A stretch of 64,000 nucleotides of DNA from UMGS1933 sp045593405 (GCA_045593405.1 JAZNWN010000003.1:1-64000), one strand, 5' to 3'. Positions 36,243 to 45,548 are shown, counted from the stretch's first letter. Numbers and translations are program-made. The notes: generated by a model not told the origin, from the letters alone.

Positions 36243-37673
36243 ATGCAAGAAAAATATGATGTAATAGTTGTAGGAATGGGACCGAGTTCAGTTTTTTGTG
36301 CCTATGAGTTAATACAATTAAAAAAATATAAAAAGGTTTTACTAATAGACCAGGGAAAAAGAGTGGAACAAAGAAATTGTCCAATAGAAAAAACAAAGAA
36401 ATGTATACACTGCAAACCAATGTGTAATATTACAAATGGATTTTCAGGAGCAGGAGCATTTTCTGATGGGAAATTATCATTATATAATGAAGAAGATGAA
36501 GAAATACATGTTGGAGGAAGTGTTCATAAATATATAGGAGTTCCAGAAACTAAAAAGCTTATAGATTATGCAGATGAAGTTTATTTGAAATTCGGTGCAG
36601 ATAAGCATCTAGAAGGAACCGAATATAAGCAAGAAATCGCAAAGATAAATGAAAGAGCGCATAAAGAAGGAATAAGATTGATAAATATTCCAATTAGACA
36701 TTTGGGAACTGAAAAAAGCCATGAAGTTTATCAAAGAATGGAAGAATACATAGAACAAAATGGAATAGAAATGATGTTTCAAACTACAGTTGCAGACCTT
36801 ATAATAGAAGATAATGTTGTAAAAGGAGTAAGAATTAAAGAAGCAAAATATGTAGATGATGAAGAGCATGAATTAACAAATATTTATGCAGACAAAGTAG
36901 TTCTTGCCGTGGGAAGAAAAGGTGCAAACTGGTTAGTAGATATGTGTAATAAACACAATATAGAATCTGAAACAGGAATTGTAGATATTGGTGTTAGATA
37001 TGAATTACCAGATGAAGTAATGAAAGATGTAAATAAATATATGTATGAAGCAAAATTCACAGGAAGAGTAGGACCATTTAGAGATAAAGTAAGAACATTT
37101 TGCCAAAATCCAAGTGGATTTGTTTCTGCAGAAGTATATGATAACAATTTAACATTAGTAAATGGTCATTCTTACAAAGAAAGAAAAAGTACTAATACAA
37201 ATTTAGCAATACTTGTATCACATCATTTTACACATCCATTTAAGAAACCTATTGAATATGGACGTAATGTTGCACAGAACCTAAATGATTTAGGGGCAGG
37301 AAATATTGTTGTCCAAAGATTAGGAGATATTTATAGAGGGAAAAGAACTTGGGATTATGAACTAGAAAAAAATTCAGTAGTACCAACATTAAAATCAGCA
37401 GTGGCTGGAGATATAACATTTGCTCTTGGATATAGAACAATGGTAAGTATTTTAGAGTTTATAAGAGCGGTAGATAAGGTAGTAGAGGGGTTTGGAAATC
37501 CAGACAATTTACTTTATGCACCTGAAATAAAATTCTATAGTAATAAAGTAATAATAGATAAAAATTTTGAAACAAGTGTAAAAGGGCTATACTCAATAGG
37601 AGATGGTGGAGGAATGACAAGAGGTTTAATGATGGCATCATGCTCAGGAGTACAAATGGCAAGAAACTTATAA
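36243..37673 (+). CDS. FAD-dependent oxidoreductase of the COG2509 type
   Basis: The 476-residue flavoprotein has an N-terminal dinucleotide-binding motif (DVIVVGMGPSSVFCAYEL), a cysteine-containing stretch (CPIEKTKKCIHCKPMC), NGFSGAGAFSDGKLSL and a C-terminal FAD motif (YSIGDGGGMTRGLMMAS). These fit the widespread uncharacterised FAD-dependent dehydrogenase family COG2509. The substrate is unknown. AAAGGAGTG lies upstream of the ATG. Confidence 0.85.
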   Translation: MQEKYDVIVVGMGPSSVFCAYELIQLKKYKKVLLIDQGKRVEQRNCPIEKTKKCIHCKPMCNITNGFSGAGAFSDGKLSLYNEEDEEIHVGGSVHKYIGVPETKKLIDYADEVYLKFGADKHLEGTEYKQEIAKINERAHKEGIRLINIPIRHLGTEKSHEVYQRMEEYIEQNGIEMMFQTTVADLIIEDNVVKGVRIKEAKYVDDEEHELTNIYADKVVLAVGRKGANWLVDMCNKHNIESETGIVDIGVRYELPDEVMKDVNKYMYEAKFTGRVGPFRDKVRTFCQNPSGFVSAEVYDNNLTLVNGHSYKERKSTNTNLAILVSHHFTHPFKKPIEYGRNVAQNLNDLGAGNIVVQRLGDIYRGKRTWDYELEKNSVVPTLKSAVAGDITFALGYRTMVSILEFIRAVDKVVEGFGNPDNLLYAPEIKFYSNKVIIDKNFETSVKGLYSIGDGGGMTRGLMMASCSGVQMARNL

Positions 37674-37716
37674 GATATGCGATAGAAATGATAATGTAAA
37701 ATAATTTATAAAAATT

Positions 37717-37741
37717 ATAGGGGCGATTTTAATCGCCCGCT
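37717..37741. repeat. GTAGGGG palindromic element, copy 15
   Basis: ATAGGGGCGATTTTAATCGC followed by CCGC, then TCTTCGAAGAAATTACTAAA, a tail shared with copy 7. Confidence 0.85.
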
Positions 37742-37781
37742 CTTCGAAGAAATTACTAAATAGGAATAGTGAAGGATAAAT

Positions 37782-38978
37782 ATGAAAATATTATTAATTA
37801 ACCATCTTCCACTTATTGGTTCAGGAAGTGGAGTATATACAACAAATTTGGCCAAAAGTTTAACAAAATTAGGTCATGAAGTTTGCATCATTATGCCAGA
37901 AAATGAAACAAAAAATGTAAATAAAGATGAATTTAAAAAATTCAAATTACACCCAGTTTATTTTAAAAATGAAGAAGAAATAGAAAGACAATTAAATTTT
38001 AACTTCCCGTGTTTTACAAGTCATTCGAGAAGTGACTTTAACTTTTTTGATATGACTGAAGAACAATATAATGAATACTATCAAGCTTTTGATGAAGCAA
38101 TTAAATATGAAATAGAAAATTTTAAACCAGATGTAATTCATGCACAACATATATGGATTATTTCAAGTATTGCGTGTAAATATAATATTCCAACAGTTGT
38201 TACTTCACATGGTACAGATATAATAGGTATTCAAAAAGGTGATAAGTATAGAAAACAGGCAGAATTTGTTATAGATAAAGCTAAAAAAATAATTGCTGTA
38301 TCACGAGAAAATAAAGATTTAATTATCAAAAACTTTAGGGAAGCAAAACCACAAATAATTTATTGTGGATATGATTCAAAAGTATTTAATATCCAAGAAT
38401 ATGATAAAACAGAAATACTTAATAAACATGGAATAGAATATACGGGACAAAAAATAATTTTATTTGCAGGAAGATTATCATATTTAAAAGGTGTTGATAT
38501 TTTATTAGAAGCTAGTAAAATATATGAAGATGATAATATTATAACAGTAATTGCTGGAAATGGAAAATTAAGAAAAGAATTGAAACAATTAGCTAAAAAG
38601 TTAGATGTAAAAAATGTGTATTTTATTGGTCATAAAAATCAAAAAAGATTAAGTGAGTTATATAATGTGTCTGACGTTTTTGCAATGCCATCTAGAATGG
38701 AAGCTTTTGGATTAGTTGCAGTTGAAGCATTGGCATGTGGAACTCCTGTTGTATGTGCTGATACAGGAGGAATGAAGGAATATATCACATCAAAAGTTGG
38801 AAAAGTTATAAAATCAGAAGACCCAGAAAGTTTAGCAAAAAATTTAATGTATGTAATTAATAATTCAGATAAATATAAAAAAGAGGAATTATCTAGATAT
38901 GTACATAATAGATTTGCTCAGGAAAAAACAATGCAAGAATTATTAGATATATATTATAAGGCAGCAAACAAAAAATAA
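37782..38978 (+). CDS. Glycosyltransferase family 4
   Basis: The 398-residue GT-B glycosyltransferase has an N-terminal acceptor domain (INHLPLIGSGSGVYTTNLAK) and HAQHIWIISS. Its donor domain has LFAGRLSYLKGVDILLEA and the EX7E motif in SRMEAFGLVAVEALACGTPV. It probably transfers a nucleotide-activated sugar to a glycolipid or polysaccharide; the acceptor cannot be told. pth follows 11 bases later. Confidence 0.88.
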   Translation: MKILLINHLPLIGSGSGVYTTNLAKSLTKLGHEVCIIMPENETKNVNKDEFKKFKLHPVYFKNEEEIERQLNFNFPCFTSHSRSDFNFFDMTEEQYNEYYQAFDEAIKYEIENFKPDVIHAQHIWIISSIACKYNIPTVVTSHGTDIIGIQKGDKYRKQAEFVIDKAKKIIAVSRENKDLIIKNFREAKPQIIYCGYDSKVFNIQEYDKTEILNKHGIEYTGQKIILFAGRLSYLKGVDILLEASKIYEDDNIITVIAGNGKLRKELKQLAKKLDVKNVYFIGHKNQKRLSELYNVSDVFAMPSRMEAFGLVAVEALACGTPVVCADTGGMKEYITSKVGKVIKSEDPESLAKNLMYVINNSDKYKKEELSRYVHNRFAQEKTMQELLDIYYKAANKK

Positions 38979-38989
38979 AAGGAGAAAAC

Positions 38990-39548
38990 ATGTATTTAAT
39001 AGTAGGTTTAGGAAATCCAGAAAAAGAATATGCAAATACTAGACACAATATGGGGTTTAATGTAATAAACAGAATAGCAGAAAACTATAAAATTGAAGTT
39101 ACAGAAAAAAAATATGAAAGCTTATTTTGGATGGGAGAAATAGAAGGAGAAAAAGTGATTTTATTAAAACCACAAACATATATGAATGAAAGTGGAAAAA
39201 GTGTAATAAAATTTAAAAATTTTTATAAAATCCCAGAAGAAAATGTACTAGTTATATATGATGATATTGATTTAGAACCAGCTAAAATAAGAATTAGAAA
39301 AAAAGGAAGCGCAGGAACACATAATGGAATGAAATCTGTAACCCAGCACCTAGGAACAAATAACTTTCCAAGAGTAAGAGTAGGAATAGGAAACCCAGTT
39401 TACAAAGATGATTTAATAAACTATGTAATAGGTAAAATTTCAAAGGAAGAAGCGGATAAACTTCGGTGAGGGCGTAGAAAAAGCAAAAGATGCAATAATT
39501 GAATTTATCAAAAGCGGAATCGACGTTGCAATGAATAAATACAACTAA
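38990..39548 (+). CDS. pth: Peptidyl-tRNA hydrolase, read through one +1 shift at CGG
   Basis: This essential enzyme recycles peptidyl-tRNA dropped from ribosomes. The product has YLIVGLGNPEKEYANTRHNMGF with catalytic His19, KPQTYMNESG, VIYDDIDL and RKKGSAGTHNGMKS. The zero frame reads GAT AAA CTT CGG TGA and stops at 39469. Skipping C39464 gives KLGEGVEKAKDAIIEFIK and ends AMNKYN-TAA at 39548. The full length is then 185 residues, the family norm, and the C-terminal helix is complete. AAAGGAG precedes the ATG. Confidence 0.9.
39464..39467 (+). other. Probable +1 recoding site: CGGT read as Gly
   Basis: CTT CGG TGA in the zero frame becomes CTT GGT GAG GGC in the +1 frame. The preceding codon CTT and the stop recall the prfB CUU-UGA shift, but at the other sites no stop follows CGG directly. 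Confidence 0.77.
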
Positions 39549-39582
39549 TCCAAGATACAGATTTAATTTTTAGTATAGAAAG

Positions 39583-39735
39583 AACAGCCGCACACAGGTG
39601 TTTATATATTTTTTAAAGCGAATTTCCTCGGGGGGACCGCCGTGGGCTGTTAAATGCGAAGCATTGTTACAGCGCCGGTGGGAAGAAATGAGCGAATAAA
39701 AAAATATAAACACCGACGAGATGCGGCGTATTTAA
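39583..39735. repeat. Palindromic repeat family E, copy 3
   Basis: AGCCGCACACAGGTGTTTAT on the left and ATAAACACCGACGAGATGCG on the right are the inverted ends. Inside are TTTCCTCGGGGGGACC and GCCGGTGGG. It fills most of the 218-base gap between pth and the RNase gene. Confidence 0.78.
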
Positions 39736-39766
39736 GGCGATAGATATAATAGAAAAAGGAGACCAA

Positions 39767-40960
39767 ATGTTAGAACTATTAATAGACAAAAAAGAAAACG
39801 TAAAAACAATAATGCTAGTTGAGAATGGAATTTTACTAGAAAAACATGAAGAACATGAAAATCAAAGAAGACTAGAAGGAAACATATATTTAGGAAAAGT
39901 ACAAAATGTATTATCAGGAATGCAATCTGCATTTATTGATATAGGTGAAGAAAAAAACACATTAATAAAATTAAAAGATGTACTTCCAAAAGTAGATGAG
40001 AAAACAAATAAACTAAATCTTGAAGATAAAAACATAACAGATATTTTAAAATCTGGACAAGATTTAGTTGTCCAAATAAAAAAAGATGGAACGCTTACAA
40101 AAGGAGCAAAAGTATCTACACATATAAATCTACCAGGAAGATTTATAGCACTACTTCCAGATTCTAATTTTATAACAGTATCACAAAAAATAGAAAATGA
40201 AGAAGAAAGACAAAGATTAATAAATATTGTAAAAGAAGTTTTGCCAAAAAATATTGGTGCAATAGTTAGAACGGCAGGAGAAAATAAAACAGAAGAGGAA
40301 CTAAAAAAAGATATAGAAAAATTGTTAAACCGCTGGGATGAGATAAAAAGCAATTTGAAAAAAAATACTTCACCAAAACTTTTATATGATAATCAGGCAT
40401 TAATAAGAAGAACAATAATAGATATTATAGATAGAAATTTAGAAAAAATAATTGTAAATGATAAAGAGATATATACGATAATTTCTAAAACATTGCAAGA
40501 ATTTAATTTACAAATTGAACTAAAAGAAAATGAAGACTTATTTACACTATATGATTTAAAGAGTCAAATAGAAAAAATTAATGTAAGAAAAATCTGGTTA
40601 AAATGTGGAGGTTTTATAACAATAGATAAAACTGAGGCATTAACAGCAATTGATGTAAATACAGGAAAATTTATTGGAAAAAATAGCATAGAAAAAACAG
40701 TGTACCAAGTTAATAAAGAAGCAACTGTAGAAATCGCGAAACAATTAAGACTAAGAGATATTGGTGGAATTATAATAATTGATTACATAGATATGCAAAA
40801 AGAAGAAAGCAAAAAAGAAATTGAAAAATTATTAAAGGAAGAATTAAAAAAAGATAGAACAAAATGTCAAGTAGAGGGATTTACAAAATTAAATTTATTA
40901 GAAATGACAAGAAAAAATATGTGTAACAATGACTGGGATAATGAGGAGTCTTCTGTTTAG
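39767..40960 (+). CDS. Ribonuclease E/G family protein
   Basis: This endoribonuclease for RNA processing has 397 residues. It has an S1-like N-terminal RNA-binding region (GNIYLGKVQNVLSGMQSAFI), a catalytic domain with AIDVNTGKFIGKNSIEKTV and DIGGIIIIDYIDM, and KLNLLEMTRKN near the end. It is shorter than the roughly 480-residue RNase G, ending soon after EMTRK, so the C-terminal zinc-link and small domain are reduced or absent. A GGAG lies upstream of the ATG. Confidence 0.88.
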   Translation: MLELLIDKKENVKTIMLVENGILLEKHEEHENQRRLEGNIYLGKVQNVLSGMQSAFIDIGEEKNTLIKLKDVLPKVDEKTNKLNLEDKNITDILKSGQDLVVQIKKDGTLTKGAKVSTHINLPGRFIALLPDSNFITVSQKIENEEERQRLINIVKEVLPKNIGAIVRTAGENKTEEELKKDIEKLLNRWDEIKSNLKKNTSPKLLYDNQALIRRTIIDIIDRNLEKIIVNDKEIYTIISKTLQEFNLQIELKENEDLFTLYDLKSQIEKINVRKIWLKCGGFITIDKTEALTAIDVNTGKFIGKNSIEKTVYQVNKEATVEIAKQLRLRDIGGIIIIDYIDMQKEESKKEIEKLLKEELKKDRTKCQVEGFTKLNLLEMTRKNMCNNDWDNEESSV

Positions 40961-41001
40961 AGATTAATAATTATATTTTGGGGAATTTGTAGTCAAACGT
41001 A

Positions 41002-41138
41002 GGGGTTATATATTTTATTTTTAGAGTGATTCCGGGGTAACTGCCGTAGAAAATGTTTGAACGAAGTGAATTACATTTTCTAGGATGGGGCAGTGATAAA
41101 AATAAAATATATAACCCGACGAGATTTGGCGGAAGTCG
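41002..41138. repeat. Palindromic repeat family E, copy 4
   Basis: GTTATATATTTTATTTTTAG faces AAAAATAAAATATATAAC, ending CCGACGAGATTTGGCGG. The inner part has TTCCGGGGTAACTGCCG. It lies between the RNase gene and rimO and ends a few bases before the rimO ribosome-binding site. Confidence 0.75.
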
Positions 41139-41146
41139 AGGTAAGT

Positions 41147-42454
41147 ATGAATGTAGGATTTGTATCACTGGGATGCACAAAAAACTTAATAGATACGGAA
41201 ATGGCAATAGGCTTATTTAAAAATAACAACTATAAAATAGTAAACAATGTAGAAGAAGCACAAATAATAGTAATAAATACATGTGGTTTTATAGAAGCTG
41301 CAAAAGAAGAAGCAATAAACACAATTTTAGAAATGGCACAATATAAAGAAACAGGAAAATGCAAATACCTAATAGTAATAGGATGCCTAGTACAAAGATA
41401 TAAAAAAGAATTAAAAAAAGCTATTCCAGAAGTTGATTTATTTATTAGTATAAATGAGTATAATGATTTTTGGAAGCAAATTGAATTATTAATAAAAAAC
41501 AGAGAAGAAAGTTTTACTCAAAAAATGGAATATTTAGATAGAGTAATTACAACAGGAAGAACAACCACATATTTAAAAATAGCAGAAGGATGTAGTAACA
41601 GATGTACATATTGTGCAATACCATATATTAGAGGACCATATATAAGTAGAACTTTTGAGGAGATTATAGAGGAAGCGAAAAAGCTTGCAAAAGAAGGATA
41701 CAAAGAAATAATAGTAATTGCACAAGATACAACAAAATATGGAATAGATTTATATGGAAAATCAAGATTTGCAGAGCTTTTAAGAGAGCTTGCAAAAATA
41801 AAAGAATTTAAATGGATAAGATTTCTATATGCATATCCAGAAAGTATAACAGATGAATTAATAGAAGTTGTAAAAAACAATAAAAACATATGTAGATATT
41901 TTGATATACCAATTCAACATATATCAGATAAAATTCTAAAAAGAATGAACAGAAAAACTACAGGAAAGGATATAGAAAATTTAATACAAAAAATTAAAAA
42001 AGAGTTGCCAGATGCAATACTTAGAACATCTCTTATAGTAGGATTTCCAGGAGAAACTGAAGATGATTTTGACAAATTATCAACTTTTGTATCAAAAGCA
42101 AAACTTGATAAACTTGGAGTGTTTACATATTCAAAGGAAGATGGCACACCAGCAGCAAGACTTCCAGAACAAATACATTATAAAACTAAACAAAGAAGAT
42201 ATAATAAAATAATGCAAATAGCTCAAAAAGTTTCTAAAGAAAACTTAGAAAAAACATTAGGGAATGAATACGAAGTATTAATAGAAACAAAAACATTTGA
42301 TGACAAATATTATATTGGAAGAACATACATGGATATACCAAATGAGGATGGAGTAGTATTTGTAAAAAATACAAAACAAATCCCAGAAGGCACATGGACC
42401 AAATGTATAATAACAGACATAAAAGACTATGATTTAATTGGTGATATAATTTAA
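41147..42454 (+). CDS. rimO: Ribosomal protein S12 methylthiotransferase RimO
   Basis: RimO is a radical SAM enzyme that adds a methylthio group to an aspartate of S12. The 435-residue product has an N-terminal UPF0004 domain with cluster cysteines (VGFVSLGCTKN, INTCGF, IGCLVQRY), the radical SAM motif CSNRCTYCAIP and a C-terminal TRAM domain. TKNLIDTE and SVxxRTTYLKIAEGC-type context favour RimO over MiaB. The ATG at 41147 follows GAGGTAAGT; the upstream frame lies in a repeat. Confidence 0.93.
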   Translation: MNVGFVSLGCTKNLIDTEMAIGLFKNNNYKIVNNVEEAQIIVINTCGFIEAAKEEAINTILEMAQYKETGKCKYLIVIGCLVQRYKKELKKAIPEVDLFISINEYNDFWKQIELLIKNREESFTQKMEYLDRVITTGRTTTYLKIAEGCSNRCTYCAIPYIRGPYISRTFEEIIEEAKKLAKEGYKEIIVIAQDTTKYGIDLYGKSRFAELLRELAKIKEFKWIRFLYAYPESITDELIEVVKNNKNICRYFDIPIQHISDKILKRMNRKTTGKDIENLIQKIKKELPDAILRTSLIVGFPGETEDDFDKLSTFVSKAKLDKLGVFTYSKEDGTPAARLPEQIHYKTKQRRYNKIMQIAQKVSKENLEKTLGNEYEVLIETKTFDDKYYIGRTYMDIPNEDGVVFVKNTKQIPEGTWTKCIITDIKDYDLIGDII

Positions 42455-42471
42455 ATGAAAATATTATATAT

Positions 42472-42729
42472 TTATTTTAAGAAAAACAGAGTAATTCCTT
42501 TGTTAAATGGAATTACTTTTTCTTTTATACGTTTATGTTCAAAATTATGTCTTACCATATCTAATAAAGCATGACCTTTTTTATACCCATGAATAACAAT
42601 TATTTCTCTAATATTATCAGGAGCGGTAGTAATTAATTTATCTAAATAATATTCAGCTTCTAATACTTGCATATCATGCAAATTTATTTCTAATTTATCC
42701 TCTTGTGGAATAAACATATCTTCTTGCAT
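42472..42729 (-). CDS. Small Smr-domain protein
   Basis: This stand-alone Smr domain of 85 residues has INLHDMQVLEAEYYLDKLI and the signature REIIVIHGYKKGHALLDMVR. Smr domains are associated with nicking or cleavage of nucleic acids, also in MutS2. The gene is convergent with rimO, and the 3' ends are only 17 bases apart. The ribosome-binding site on the minus strand is AAGAGGTG. Confidence 0.82.
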   Translation of the reverse strand: MQEDMFIPQEDKLEINLHDMQVLEAEYYLDKLITTAPDNIREIIVIHGYKKGHALLDMVRHNFEHKRIKEKVIPFNKGITLFFLK

Positions 42730-42783
42730 ATTTACACCTCTTTTTTATAATATAAAATATAAAATAAAAAGTCAAGGGGAAAA

Positions 42784-42813
42784 CTGGCAATTTACATAAA
42801 ATAATGGTATAAT
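42784..42813 (+). promoter_or_regulatory. Promoter of the 102-residue membrane protein gene
   Basis: CTGGCA and an extended -10, TGGTATAAT (TATAAT at 42808-42813), are separated by 18 bases. Confidence 0.55.
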
Positions 42814-42920
42814 ATATATATAAGATGCTAATATATTTTAGCATATTAATTTTGTTCTCCTGTTTTCAGGTTTAAATATATACAGTTATTAGAAAAATAT
42901 TTTTTTGGGAGGATTTATTT

Positions 42921-43229
42921 ATGAAAGAAAAATGCAAAAACCAACCTAGAGGAAATAGAACTATATGGCGGATATTAGCTATAGGTATTATTCTTGCCAT
43001 GGTTTCAGGAATTATAGTTACTCTTGTAAGCTATAATGAATTTATGGATCTCTATGAAAAGATCTGTAATAATTACCCGGTTTCTAGTCAGACCATGGAA
43101 AACTTTAAAAATGATGCGATATTGACAAGTTTTAAAAGAGGAATATGGGTAGCATTTTTACCATTACTAATTACATTTGGGGTGGTTGGAGTAGAAATCA
43201 TTTCAAAAAAAGAGGATAATCTTTCATAA
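42921..43229 (+). CDS. Orphan 102-residue membrane protein (probable acquired gene)
   Basis: I do not recognise a family. The protein has two transmembrane segments (about residues 17-39 and 73-93) and a short loop with LYEKICNNYPVSSQ. It is monocistronic, with its own promoter, an AGGAGG-like site and a terminator. Codon 17 is CGG (42969-42971) in the zero frame; a +1 shift there meets a stop three codons later. Codon use (CCGG, ACC, GTGG) differs from the neighbours. Confidence 0.6.
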   Translation: MKEKCKNQPRGNRTIWRILAIGIILAMVSGIIVTLVSYNEFMDLYEKICNNYPVSSQTMENFKNDAILTSFKRGIWVAFLPLLITFGVVGVEIISKKEDNLS

Positions 43230-43235
43230 AGAAAA

Positions 43236-43265
43236 AGTGGAGGCATTTGTCTCCATTTTTTCTTT
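43236..43265 (+). terminator. Terminator of the 102-residue gene
   Basis: The hairpin GTGGAG/CTCCAT is followed by TTTTTTC. Confidence 0.8.
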
Positions 43266-43356
43266 ATGAATAATATATTTTTTAAACATTATATTGCATA
43301 AAGTAATCAAAAAATATATAATACAAATAGATTAAAATAAAGAGGTTTTTTGTGAA

Positions 43357-45340
43357 ATGGATAAAAATCAGGCTAAAAAAAGAATAGAGGAGTTAAATAA
43401 ATTAACTAAATATTATGCAGAAAAGTATTATGATGAAGATAAACCAGAAATAAGTGATTTTGAGTATGATATGTTAATGGTTGAATTAAGAAATTTGGAA
43501 AAAGAATTTCCAGAATATATTTCTAAGGATTCATTAACTCAAAAGGTTGGAGGAACAGTAAAAGCAGGTTTTGAAAAAGTAACACATGAAGTTCCGCTTC
43601 AGAGTTTGCAAGACGTATTTGATTTTGAAGAAGTAGAAGCATTTGATACGAGAGTAAAAAAAGATATTACACAAGATGTACAATATGTTGTAGAAACTAA
43701 AATAGATGGATTATCAGTAGCACTAACATATGAAAAAGGTGTTTTTGTAAAAGGTGCAACAAGAGGAAATGGACAGGTTGGAGAAGATATTACAGAGAAT
43801 TTAAAAACTATAAATCATATTCCACAGATTTTAAATGAACCTGTAGATATTATTGTGCGTGGAGAAGTATTTATAGGAAAAAAAGATTTTGAAAAACTAA
43901 ATGATGAATTAGAAGAAGGAGAAAAATTTGCAAATGCAAGAAACCTAGCAGCAGGTTCACTTAGACAATTAGATAATAGTATATGTAAAAAAAGACCGTT
44001 AGATATTTTTATATTTAATGTTCAAAAAAGTACAGATATAGAATTTACATCACATTACGAATCTTTACTATATATGGAAAAGTTGGGATTCAATGTAAAC
44101 CCTGTAAAAATCTTATGTAATACTATTGGAGAAGTAAAACAAGCAATAAATAAGATTGGAAATGAAAGAGAACTCTTAGGTTTTGGAATAGATGGAGCTG
44201 TTGTAAAAGTAGATAAATTAGAACAAAGAGAAATTTTAGGAAGCACTTTTAAAACACCAAAATGGGCAATTGCATATAAGTATCCACCAGAGCAAAAAGA
44301 AACTATTTTAAAAGATATTATTTGCCAAGTAGGAAGAACAGGAGCAATTACTCCTATGGCAATATTAGAACCAATAAAAGTAGCAGGTTCAACTATTTCT
44401 AAAACAACACTTCATAATGAAGATTTTATAAAAGAAAAGGATTTAAGAATAGGAGATACAGTAGTTATTCAAAAAGCAGGAGATGTAATACCAGAGGTAG
44501 TAAGAGTTGTAAAAGAAAAAAGAACTGGTAAAGAAAGTAAGTTCTCTATGCCGAGTACTTGCCCAGTATGCAACGGCCCTGTTATAAGAGAAAAAGATGA
44601 AGCCGTAACTCGTTGTATAGGAATAGAGTGCAAAGCTAGAAATTTAAGAAATATAATTCATTTTGCTTCAAAAGAGGGAATGAATATTGAGGGCCTTCGG
44701 AGAAAAGATTGTTGAACAATTATATGAAAAAGAACTTATAAAAACCATTGCAGATATATATTATTTAAAAAAAGAAGATATAAAATCTCTTAAAAAAGAT
44801 GGAGAAAAGTTTGCTCAAAATTTAATAAATGCTATAGAAAAAAGCAAAACTAATAGTATAGATAAATTAATATGTGCTTTAGGAATAAGGCATATTGGAA
44901 CTAAATCTGCAAAAACTCTTGCGAAGAAATATGTAACTATTCAAAATTTGGAAGAAGCTCCATTAACTGATTTGGCAGAAACTGAAGATGTTGGGGAAAT
45001 AACTGCACAAAGTGTATATGATTTTTTTAGGCAAGAACAAACAAAGGATTTATTAACTAAATTATCTATAGCTGGTGTAAACATGGCTGATAAAAAAATA
45101 GAATTAAAGGATAATAGATTTGAAGGAAAAACTTTTGTATTAACAGGAAGTTTAGAAAAATATACAAGAGAAGATGCAAGTAAAATAATTGAAAGTTTTG
45201 GAGGGAAAACATCAAGTTCTGTATCTAAAAAAACAAGTTATGTATTAGCAGGAGAAGAAGCAGGAAGTAAATTAGCAAAAGCTCAAGAACTAGGAGTAGA
45301 AATAATAACAGAAGAAGATTTTGAAGGAATGATTAAATAA
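43357..45340 (+). CDS. ligA: NAD-dependent DNA ligase, read through one +1 shift at CGG
   Basis: LigA is the essential NAD+-dependent ligase that seals nicks in replication. The first 447 codons hold the adenylation domain with Lys115 in VETKIDGLS, the OB fold and a four-cysteine zinc finger (CPVC...CIGIEC). The zero frame then meets CGG at 44698 and stops five codons later. Skipping the C gives the canonical EGLGEKIVEQLYEKELI, the helix-hairpin-helix domain and a BRCT domain (FEGKTFVLTGSLEKYTR). The restored protein has about 660 residues, the usual LigA size. Confidence 0.92.
44698..44701 (+). other. Probable +1 recoding site: CGGA read as Gly
   Basis: GGC CTT CGG AGA AAA becomes GGC CTT GGA GAA AAG. 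GLGEK is nearly invariant in LigA, so the inserted C position is fixed by homology. Confidence 0.8.
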
Positions 45341-45514
45341 TAATTTATATGATAGTATAATAGTTTTAAAATTTCAGCCGTTTTGTATATTTTATAAAAA
45401 ATTATAATTCGACAGCCCGAAGATCGCGGGGGAATACCCGCGTATGCCTTGGAGAATTTAATTTTTTAGAAAATTATACAAAAGGTAGGCTGAAAATCGC
45501 ATAAATTATTATTT
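45341..45514. repeat. Long palindromic repeat family D, copy 1
   Basis: The element starts at the ligA stop. The outer stem is TTCAGCC-GTTTTGTATA against TATACAAAAGGTAGGCTGAA. AAAAAATTA faces TAATTTTTTAG. The apex has CGCGGGGGAATACCCGCG and TATGCCTTGG. The other copy is at 63555-63727, almost identical over about 170 bases. Confidence 0.88.
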
Positions 45515-45548
45515 ATATAACATTTTATAAATATAGAGGAGTATTTTA

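Noticed and set aside
39461..39469. prfB-like CUU-stop frameshift in pth
   Set aside because: The arrangement CTT CGG TGA resembles it superficially, but the other sites lack CTT and/or an adjacent stop; CGG is the only common element.
24708..44701. Random sequencing or assembly errors as the cause of the five frameshifts
   Set aside because: Eight of eight breaks are an extra C exactly before a GGN glycine codon, and four lie in a row in one gene. Random indels would fall at varied codons. A motif-dependent read error cannot be fully excluded without raw reads, so it stays as a stated refutation test.
17085..45340. Pseudogenes: cyclic glucan synthase, ricT, pth and ligA as decayed genes
   Set aside because: Each has only this one kind of defect, two are essential in most bacteria, and sequence conservation is undisturbed on both sides.
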